Part shown: positions 34,655 through 41,064 of the stretch, one piece after another
Layout: each line of letters starts with the position of its first letter
Position numbering within the stretch: the stretch's first letter is position 1
Assembly: GCA_003141895.1 (NCBI GenBank)
Contig: PLNT01000016.1
Coordinates: 171,966 to 235,965, forward strand
Direction of reading: 5' to 3'
Origin: Bacteroidales bacterium
GTDB lineage: Bacteria; Bacteroidota; Bacteroidia; Bacteroidales; VadinHA17
Length of the DNA stretch: 64,000 bases
Program-made: the position numbers and the translations under genes
The notes under the pieces: generated by a model
Database searches by the model: none
The model's input: only the letters and a program-made list of their open reading frames with translations
What the model was told of the DNA's origin: nothing

Positions 34655-34861
34655 TGTAATTCTTCACAATTAAGGTAACAAATTAATTCTTGCTTCGTTA
34701 ACATTTAATTTGCATTTGTGTTTTATCTAGTTTACCCCCTTCCCAGCCTTCCCCCACGGGGGAAGGAGCAAAATCATCCTTTCCCCCGTGGGGGAAATAA
34801 GAAAGGGGGTTATTTAAATAGAGAACCATGTTTTCTGTTACCAAAATTCTGAAGTATTACA
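34655..34861. mobile_element. MITE-like element, copy B
   Basis: A 207-bp element with 26-bp imperfect terminal inverted repeats: TGTAATTCTTCACAATTAAG at the left end, and AAAATTCTGAAGTATTACA closing the right end. The core is TACCCCCTTCCC...hairpins...GAAAGGGGG, as in copy A at 33331-33523. Outside the ends, GC-rich CTGCC/GGCAG flanks extend the symmetry. The remaining part of the 34375-34999 gap holds a TCCCGATAGCTATCGGGA palindrome (34583-34600) and, at about 34883-34910, a piece of the repeat found at 48.46 and 58.06 kb. Confidence 0.7.
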
Positions 34862-34999
34862 CGGCAGGCAGGCTTGGGGGAAAAACTACCCTTTATACAT
34901 ATCTTTTTTCCTTTCGTCGATTTATTTTTTTAATTAGCTCTGAAAGAGCGAAATATGAATAAACCCCGGCACCAGTGTATCGGTAATCCTGGATGTAGA

Positions 35000-35401
35000 C
35001 TAATTTTTTACTGCCGCCTCAGTTGATATAACTTTACTCAATGTCAATGGAACTTCGCCTTCAGAATAAACTGCTTTCCCGGACATTGACGTATCGCTAT
35101 CGACTTTTAGCATGACTTTAATATCCTGACCTTCGAGAAAGACTGAAAACAGAACACTGTCATTAATAACTTTAACATTTCCACCTGGAAGCTTGTACTC
35201 ACCGGTTCCGAATGACATTGTTGCGGTATCCTTTTTTTCTGCAGATCCTATAACGATTGTTCCTGACGAATATCCTTCAGGAGCATATGGTGCAGCAAAT
35301 TTCCATGTTCCGACAGATTGATCCTTAGACTTAATATCTTGAGCATTTGAATATTGCAGACAATAAACTGCAAAGAGGATTAATATGATTCCCTTTTTCA
35401 T
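35000..35401 (-). CDS. Hypothetical secreted protein
   Basis: A 133-residue protein with a Sec signal peptide (MKKGIILILFAVYCLQYSNAQ). The mature part looks like a small beta-sandwich: VGTWKFAAPYAPEGYSSGTIVI, MSFGTGEYKLPGGNVKVIND, then SVFLEGQDIKVMLKVD and MSGKAVYSEGEVPLTLSK. Pro/Gly-rich turns and alternating strands support a folded periplasmic domain of the lipocalin or fatty-acid-binding style, but I recognise no family. It is divergent from the SQR-like gene across a 183-base spacer. Confidence 0.7.
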   Translation of the reverse strand: MKKGIILILFAVYCLQYSNAQDIKSKDQSVGTWKFAAPYAPEGYSSGTIVIGSAEKKDTATMSFGTGEYKLPGGNVKVINDSVLFSVFLEGQDIKVMLKVDSDTSMSGKAVYSEGEVPLTLSKVISTEAAVKN

Positions 35402-35543
35402 AATTAGTTTATTTTATTAATTTAGGTATAGCTTATTTACTGGTCTAAGGTACTTTGATTTTTTTAATTTTTGTTTCTTTTATTTTATTAAAGGTAAAAC
35501 ATCATAAATATCATATATATGTAGATAGATTAATATATAAGAA

Positions 35544-35577
35544 TATATTTGTACTGTTAATTAATTCACAGTACAAA
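35544..35577 (+). promoter_or_regulatory. Promoter -7 box overlapped by a 30-bp inverted-repeat operator
   Basis: TATATTTG (35544-35551) fits TAnnTTTG. Its TTTG is the start of a perfect inverted repeat, TTTGTACTGT (35548-35557), a 10-base spacer, and ACAGTACAAA (35568-35577), ending 7 bases before the ATG at 35585. A dimeric repressor bound here would cover the -7 box and start site of the SQR-TusE-DsrE genes. The regulator is unknown. The repeat could also fold as a leader RNA hairpin. Confidence 0.6.
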
Positions 35578-35584
35578 ATATAAA

Positions 35585-36817
35585 ATGAAAAAATTATTAA
35601 TTCTTGGTGCAGGTACAGCGGGTACCATAATGGCCAATAAGATGCGGAAATCCCTTCCAGGTAATGAGTGGAGTGTTTCAATCGTAGAAAAGGAAAGTAC
35701 TCATTATTACCAGCCGGGTTTCCTCTTCATCCCGTTTGGTTATTATCAAAAAAGTGAAATTCAAAAACCAACTGTTAAATTCCTGCCGAAAAGTGTTAAT
35801 GTAATTAAAGGTGAAATTGAGAAAATAGAACCGACAAAAAATTCAGTCACTCTTACAAATAGTTTCGAAATTGAATATGATGTTCTAATCGTTGCAACCG
35901 GGGCAAGAATCAGTCCTGAAGACACTCCGGGGTTGAAAGCTGAATTGTGGCATAAAAGTATTTTTGATTTCTATACAATAGAAGGTGCTGAAGCTCTCAA
36001 GGAATTTTTCAAAACCTGGACAGGAGGAAACCTTGTGATCAATATAGCGGACAATCCTATAAAATGCCCGGTTGCTCCATTGGAATTCGCATTTCTCGCC
36101 GATTCTTATTTTACAAGCAAAGGTATGCGCGATAAGGTCAATATTACCTACGTCACACCAATGTCGGGAGCATTTACAAAACCAAAGGCATCCAAAATGC
36201 TGGGATCCCTCCTTAAGAGTAAAAATGTGAACATTGTAACAGATTTCTTTCTTGGAGAAGTTGATAATGTCAATAAAAAAATACTCGATTTTGGTGGACG
36301 TGAAGTTTCATTCGATTGCCTGATTACAATTCCTCTTCATTCAGGAGATCCTGTTGTTTCAAATAGTGGTCTGGGAGATGAGTTCGGATTTGTAAAAGCC
36401 GACAATAAAACACTTCAGTCGACTCTCTTTAAAAACGTTTTTGTAATTGGAGATGCCGGCAATTTCCCATCCTCAAAAGCAGGGTCAGTTGCACATTTCC
36501 AGGCCGATGTGCTTGAAAAAAATATTGTGGACTTCATCAGTACCAAATCGTTTTCAGCATCGTTCGACGGCCATTCCAATTGTTATATCGAGACAGGATT
36601 CAACAAAGGGATACTGATTGACTTTAATTATGAAACAGAGCCTCTTCCAGGAGTATATCCCTACCCGGTTGTAGGTCCATTCTCACTTTTGAAAGAGACA
36701 TGGTTAAATCATCTCGGAAAATTACTTTTCAAATGGATTTACTGGAATATCCTCCTGAAAGCCAGAAAACTTCCGGTAACCAATTATATGTCTATGGCTG
36801 GAAAAACCAGGGATTAA
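35585..36817 (+). CDS. Sulfide:quinone-oxidoreductase-like FAD protein
   Basis: A 410-residue flavoprotein of the FCSD/SQR family. The FAD-binding N-terminus is KKLLILGAGTAGTIMANKM, followed by YYQPGFLFIPFGY (the SQR-type substrate loop), VIVATGAR, and NVFVIGDAGNFPSSKAGSVAHFQ near 285-306. Cys161 in DNPIKCPVAPLEF matches the conserved central Cys of SQRs; Cys245 and Cys333 are further candidates, but the other canonical SQR cysteine is not evident. A C-terminal amphipathic helix (LGKLLFKWIYWNILL) suits monotopic membrane attachment. It is likely to oxidise sulfide or a persulfide with quinone as acceptor. It heads a cluster with tusE- and dsrE-like genes. Confidence 0.85.
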   Translation: MKKLLILGAGTAGTIMANKMRKSLPGNEWSVSIVEKESTHYYQPGFLFIPFGYYQKSEIQKPTVKFLPKSVNVIKGEIEKIEPTKNSVTLTNSFEIEYDVLIVATGARISPEDTPGLKAELWHKSIFDFYTIEGAEALKEFFKTWTGGNLVINIADNPIKCPVAPLEFAFLADSYFTSKGMRDKVNITYVTPMSGAFTKPKASKMLGSLLKSKNVNIVTDFFLGEVDNVNKKILDFGGREVSFDCLITIPLHSGDPVVSNSGLGDEFGFVKADNKTLQSTLFKNVFVIGDAGNFPSSKAGSVAHFQADVLEKNIVDFISTKSFSASFDGHSNCYIETGFNKGILIDFNYETEPLPGVYPYPVVGPFSLLKETWLNHLGKLLFKWIYWNILLKARKLPVTNYMSMAGKTRD

Positions 36818-36869
36818 ATAGTAAATCAACAATAAAAAACAATAACTTAATTACTTAAACTTCAATATT

Positions 36870-37181
36870 ATGGCACAGAAAACTTATGCAGGAGTAAAAG
36901 TTGATGTAAATGATGAAGGTTATTTTACAAATCCTTCTCAATGGACTAAAGAAATAGCTCTCGAAATTGCAAAAGAAGAAAATTTAAGTCTTACGGGACA
37001 GCATTTTGCTATTATTGAATTTCTCCGCAGCAGATATCTTGGCGGAGAAGCTTTATCCATCAGAAGTATCAATCACTCAGGCGTGACAGACGTAAAAACC
37101 TTTTACCAGCTCTTTCCCGGCGCTCCGCTCAAAAAGGCAACCAAAATTGCCGGTATTCCAAAACCTGTTAGTTGTATCTAA
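36870..37181 (+). CDS. TusE/DsrC/RspA-family sulfur-carrier protein, single-cysteine form
   Basis: A 103-residue DsrC-family protein (GYFTNPSQWTKEIALEIAKEE, LTGQHFAIIEFLRSRY, FYQLFPGAPLKKATKIAGIPKPVSCI). The conserved C-terminal arm keeps only the penultimate Cys102. The position where DsrC has its second Cys, eleven residues earlier, is Thr. It therefore resembles TusE: it can carry a persulfide on one Cys but cannot form the DsrC intramolecular disulfide or trisulfide. It lies between an SQR-like and a DsrE-like gene, so sulfur from one could be relayed to or from it. Confidence 0.9.
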   Translation: MAQKTYAGVKVDVNDEGYFTNPSQWTKEIALEIAKEENLSLTGQHFAIIEFLRSRYLGGEALSIRSINHSGVTDVKTFYQLFPGAPLKKATKIAGIPKPVSCI

Positions 37182-37205
37182 TTTAGAAACACTTAAACTT
37201 AAACC

Positions 37206-37709
37206 ATGAACACAGAAAACAATTACCCCATAAAAAAAGTCAACATCATTTGTGCCAAGGGCGCAATTGAAGATGTTTATGCAACCCTGGTAATGGGCAA
37301 CGGAGCGGTAATGGAAGGTATCGAAACAAACATATTTTTTACTTTCTTTGGTCTTGATGCCATTGTAAAAACAAGGATGAATAAACTTCATACTGCTGTA
37401 GTTGGGAATTCGGCATTAAGGTTACCCGGGGGACTCAGGATGCCAACACTTTTGGGTATTATCCCAGGAATGGAATCTTTCATATCATGGATGATGATGA
37501 GAGAAATGGAAAAACTCGATATTCCACCCGTAGGTGAATTTATGGATCTCATTACTGCCGGAGGAGGCAAAATTTACGCATGTAAGCTAGCTATGGATAT
37601 GTTTAAATTTAAACCTGAAGATCTCTGCGAACATGTTAGCGGTGTCCTTACTATCGGGGAGTTTTATGCCCATGCCGGAGGTGAAGGGTCACAGATAATA
37701 TTCACATAA
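37206..37709 (+). CDS. DsrE/DsrE2-like sulfurtransferase
   Basis: A 167-residue protein of the DsrE/DsrF/DsrH-like fold, closest in pattern to DsrE2: KVNIICAKGAIEDVYATLVMGNGA at the start, a hydrophobic middle (LLGIIPGMESFISWMMM), and AGGGKIYACKLAMDMF with the conserved Cys126 that carries persulfide. Cys16 and Cys141 are additional. DsrE-type proteins pass sulfur between rhodanese/TusA-like donors and DsrC/TusE acceptors. The gene starts 24 bases after the TusE-like gene and the three-gene unit ends at the hairpin at 37726-37760. Confidence 0.88.
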   Translation: MNTENNYPIKKVNIICAKGAIEDVYATLVMGNGAVMEGIETNIFFTFFGLDAIVKTRMNKLHTAVVGNSALRLPGGLRMPTLLGIIPGMESFISWMMMREMEKLDIPPVGEFMDLITAGGGKIYACKLAMDMFKFKPEDLCEHVSGVLTIGEFYAHAGGEGSQIIFT

Positions 37710-37725
37710 GATATTCCTACTTCAG

Positions 37726-37760
37726 AAAAAAAGAGATGTTGGCTGCAATGTCTCTTTTTT
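37726..37760 (+). terminator. Terminator after the dsrE-like gene
   Basis: AAAAAAGAGA and TCTCTTTTTT pair around a 14-base loop, with the right arm serving as the T-tract. It separates the SQR-TusE-DsrE unit from the aminotransferase gene, which has its own promoter. Confidence 0.65.
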
Positions 37761-37791
37761 TGTAATCCCGTGATGAAAATGATTACTTTTG
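37759..37791 (+). promoter_or_regulatory. Promoter of the class V aminotransferase / ETF genes
   Basis: TTTG (37759-37762), 21 bases, then TACTTTTG (37784-37791) form a good Bacteroidota promoter. The leader to the ATG at 37838 is about 40 bases. Confidence 0.65.
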
Positions 37792-37837
37792 AAGTCAATA
37801 TTAGAACCACTTATTCCGTTAAAATTGATAAATACTT

Positions 37838-39340
37838 ATGTCTGATCTTGAAAAATATTTCGACCGGTACAGAAGGAATATCATAGGACTCGATGCAGAA
37901 ATATCAACACCTTACGGAATCAGGAAACTGGTCTATGCTGACTGGATAGCAAGCGGAAGACTTTATGGCCCTATTGAGAAAAGAATTTCAGATGATATTG
38001 GCCCACTTGTAGGCAATACTCATTCAGAATCAACCTCTACAGGGAAGGCAATGACCGATGCTTACCATCTGGCACAGAAAATTGTTAAACATCATGTTAA
38101 TGCCGATGAAAACGACATTCTGATATTTACAGGTACAGGTATGACATCAGCTATAGCCAAACTTCAGAGGCTTATCGGACTAAAAGTGCCTGAACAATCT
38201 ATCAAATTTTGTCAGGGATCGCACGGAAATTATAAAAGCTGTAAGGAAATACCAAATAAAAATCGTCCTGTTGTATTTCTGACCCATACCGAACATCATT
38301 CCAATCATACTTCCTGGTTTGAAACACTCGCTGATGTTGTTGTTCTGGATCCATCCTCCGATCTTTCAGTCAATCCTGATAATCTGCGCAAAGAAATAGT
38401 AAAATATAAAGACCGTCCATTGCTTATAGGTTCTTTTTCTTCATGTTCAAATGTAACCGGGTATTTTCCTCCATATCAGGAATTGGCAAAGATAATGCAT
38501 GAAAATCATGGATATTGTTTCATTGATTTTGCGGCTTCAGCTCCTTATGTCGATATAGACATGCACCCGGCGGATAAGATATATCAGCTTGATGCAATCT
38601 TCTTCTCTCCTCACAAATTTCTCGGTGGACCTGGCAGTGCCGGTGTCCTCATCTTCAATAAAGAGCTTTACAAAAATGATATTCCTGACAACCCGGGAGG
38701 TGGTACTGTAAAATGGACAAACCGATGGGGAGGCTATAGGTATATCACTGACATCGAAGTTAAAGAGGATGGAGGAACACCAGGGTTTCTTCAGGGCATT
38801 AAAGCGGCCCTGGCCATTAAGCTTAAAGAGAACATGGATACCAGAAAGATGAAACAGCGGGAATCTGAACTTATCGAATTAACTTTTTCTGGACTATCGA
38901 AAATTAAATATCTGCATATTCTTGCTTCTAATATAAAAAATCGACTTGGTGTATTCTCATTCTTTGTAGACAATATACATCATAATCTTTTTACCACTCT
39001 CCTGAATGATCATTTTGGAATACAGGTTAGAGGTGGATGTTCCTGTGCAGGGACTTATGGACATTTCCTTCTTAATGTTGACTTTAAAATGTCGAAAGAA
39101 ATCACAGACAAAATTGATGCCGGAGATCTTTCAATGAAGCCTGGTTGGATAAGATTATCCCTCCATCCCACAATGACAAATGATGAACTGCTTTTTATTA
39201 TTGATGCCATAAAACAAACTACAGAAAAAGCAGAGGAATGGAAAAAAGACTATTGCTATGATAATCATACAAATGAATTTTCTCACTGCAGTTATAAACA
39301 AAATAAACCATTATATTCAGACTGGTTTAGAATAGAATGA
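37838..39340 (+). CDS. Class V aminotransferase / cysteine-desulfurase-like PLP enzyme
   Basis: A 500-residue fold-type I PLP enzyme. Seen: VYADWIASGRLYGP and GNTHSESTSTGKAMT near the start, HTEHHSNHTSWFE, the cofactor Asp/His region CFIDFAASAPYVDID, and the PLP Lys in FFSPHKFLGGPGSAG (about Lys260). Near residue 400 comes RGGCSCAGTYGH, where a catalytic Cys loop is found in desulfurases. At 500 residues it is longer than SufS/CsdA. It could release sulfur from cysteine or a related thiol to the adjacent sulfur carriers; other class V reactions are possible. It has its own promoter and is followed 49 bases later by ETF-QO. Confidence 0.82.
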   Translation: MSDLEKYFDRYRRNIIGLDAEISTPYGIRKLVYADWIASGRLYGPIEKRISDDIGPLVGNTHSESTSTGKAMTDAYHLAQKIVKHHVNADENDILIFTGTGMTSAIAKLQRLIGLKVPEQSIKFCQGSHGNYKSCKEIPNKNRPVVFLTHTEHHSNHTSWFETLADVVVLDPSSDLSVNPDNLRKEIVKYKDRPLLIGSFSSCSNVTGYFPPYQELAKIMHENHGYCFIDFAASAPYVDIDMHPADKIYQLDAIFFSPHKFLGGPGSAGVLIFNKELYKNDIPDNPGGGTVKWTNRWGGYRYITDIEVKEDGGTPGFLQGIKAALAIKLKENMDTRKMKQRESELIELTFSGLSKIKYLHILASNIKNRLGVFSFFVDNIHHNLFTTLLNDHFGIQVRGGCSCAGTYGHFLLNVDFKMSKEITDKIDAGDLSMKPGWIRLSLHPTMTNDELLFIIDAIKQTTEKAEEWKKDYCYDNHTNEFSHCSYKQNKPLYSDWFRIE

Positions 39341-39376
39341 GTCACTGCAGATAAGTTCGATAAAAATATTGTAATC

Positions 39377-39383
39377 AGGAGGT
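39377..39383 (+). promoter_or_regulatory. Strong Shine-Dalgarno site
   Basis: AGGAGGT sits 6 bases before the ATG at 39390. Near-perfect Shine-Dalgarno sequences are uncommon in Bacteroidota, and no other gene in the window shows one this clear. Confidence 0.6.
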
Positions 39384-39389
39384 CTTGTA

Positions 39390-41045
39390 ATGAATGACAA
39401 TGATACTGTAAAAACTGACGTTTTAATAATCGGAGGCGGTCCATCGGGACTGGCCGCTTCAATCCATCTTGCTGATATCCTGAAACAAAGAAACCAAAAA
39501 GCCAGAATATTACTGGTTGAAAAAGGCCGCGCAATTGGCAGTCATATATTGTCAGGTGCAGTAATAAAACCGAATGTCTTTAAAGAATTATTACCGGATG
39601 TGGATTTTTCAGAAATTCCGTTCAGTTCAATAGTCACAAAAGATAAAACAGCATTTCTTACGGAGAAAAGAGCCTTTGTCCTCCCCTTTCACGTGCCATA
39701 CATGAACAATAAGGGTAATTATGTTGGATCATTGGGTCAGATATGCAGGTATCTGGCATTAAAAGCCGAAGAAAAAGGTGTGGAAATATATACCGGTTTT
39801 GCTGTAGACGAAATATTATACAAAGACGGAAAAGTAATCGGTGTAAAAACCAAAGATACTGGCATCGATCATCATGGTAACCGATTAGAAAATTTTCAGC
39901 CTGGCTCCAGTATAGAAGCCCGCATAACAATTTTTGCTGAAGGTACCAGAGGCAGCTTAACTAAAATGCTTATAAAAAAGTTTGATCTGACAATTGGAAG
40001 GAACGAGCAGGTTTACTCTTTAGGATGTAAAGAACTATGGACTATTCCGGAAGGCAATATCAAACCAGGACAGATTTATCACACAATGGGTTATCCGCTT
40101 CAGAATGATGAGTTCGGAGGAGGCTTCATTTATGGTCTGACAGAGAACAGAGTAGCAGTCGGGCTGGTTGTTGGACTCGATTATAAAGATCCCTCCTTTG
40201 ATGTTCATGATGCCTTCCAGATCTGGAAAACCACTCCTTTTGTTTCCAGGATCCTGAAAGGTGGAAAATTCATAGAATACGGTGCCAAAACTCTTCCCGA
40301 AGGAGGTCTTTATTCAATCCTAAAATTGTATGTCGATAATGCTTTAATAGTTGGAGATGGTGCCGGGCTTGTGGCTATGCCTGCGTTGAAAGGAATACAT
40401 CTGTCAATCAAGTCAGGAATGCTGGCTGCTCAAACCGCAGTTGATGCATTAGTAAATAATGACACTTCGGAAAAGGTTCTTAAGCAATATGAAAGTTTGT
40501 TAAATAACAGTTTCATTCATAAAGAATTGTATCCTGTTCGTAACTTCAGACAAGCTTTTGCAAAAGGACTTATAGCTGGCGGATTACTTTTTGGGACACA
40601 ATTGATAACCGGAGGAGCCGGTTTCTTCGGAAGATTGAGATCTCATGCCGATTATCAGACAACTTTAAAATTGAGTGAACTTAAAAAGAAACCCTTTAAA
40701 GAAAGATTTAAAGGTAAACTTGAATTCGATAAAGTCCTGACCTTCGATAAATCAACTGATGTTTACCATTCAGGTGTTTATCACGATGAACAGCAGGTTC
40801 CCCATCTTCATATAAACGATATAGAGCAATTCAAAATTAATATTGAAGAATACGGGGCACCTGAAGTATTTTTTTGTTCATCGGAAGTGTATGAACTTCA
40901 TACAAATAAAGCAGGTCAGAAAGAAGTAAGGATTCATGCTGAAAACTGTATGCATTGCAAAACCTGCGACATAAAATCACCCGGAGAAGCAATTACCTGG
41001 GTTGTACCTAATGGCGGCAATGGACCAGATTTTCAAAATATGTAA
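39390..41045 (+). CDS. Electron-transfer flavoprotein:quinone oxidoreductase
   Basis: A 551-residue ETF-QO (FixC/ETFDH family). It accepts electrons from reduced ETF through FAD and one [4Fe-4S] cluster and reduces membrane quinone. Seen: the FAD motif DVLIIGGGPSGLAASIHLA, SHILSGAVIKPNVF, the central hydrophobic quinone/membrane loop, NALIVGDGAGLVAMPALKGIH, and a C-terminal cluster site (Cys496, then CMHCKTCDIKSP with Cys520/523/526). Length and layout match the family. It lies 19 bases before the fused ETF gene, its electron donor, so the pair forms a complete ETF-to-quinone route. Confidence 0.94.
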   Translation: MNDNDTVKTDVLIIGGGPSGLAASIHLADILKQRNQKARILLVEKGRAIGSHILSGAVIKPNVFKELLPDVDFSEIPFSSIVTKDKTAFLTEKRAFVLPFHVPYMNNKGNYVGSLGQICRYLALKAEEKGVEIYTGFAVDEILYKDGKVIGVKTKDTGIDHHGNRLENFQPGSSIEARITIFAEGTRGSLTKMLIKKFDLTIGRNEQVYSLGCKELWTIPEGNIKPGQIYHTMGYPLQNDEFGGGFIYGLTENRVAVGLVVGLDYKDPSFDVHDAFQIWKTTPFVSRILKGGKFIEYGAKTLPEGGLYSILKLYVDNALIVGDGAGLVAMPALKGIHLSIKSGMLAAQTAVDALVNNDTSEKVLKQYESLLNNSFIHKELYPVRNFRQAFAKGLIAGGLLFGTQLITGGAGFFGRLRSHADYQTTLKLSELKKKPFKERFKGKLEFDKVLTFDKSTDVYHSGVYHDEQQVPHLHINDIEQFKINIEEYGAPEVFFCSSEVYELHTNKAGQKEVRIHAENCMHCKTCDIKSPGEAITWVVPNGGNGPDFQNM

Positions 41046-41064
41046 CAGATAAGACAAAACAATA

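Noticed and set aside
35585..36817. Firm naming of the flavoprotein as sqr
   Set aside because: Only one of the canonical redox cysteines is clearly placed, so the gene is described as SQR-like and no symbol is assigned.
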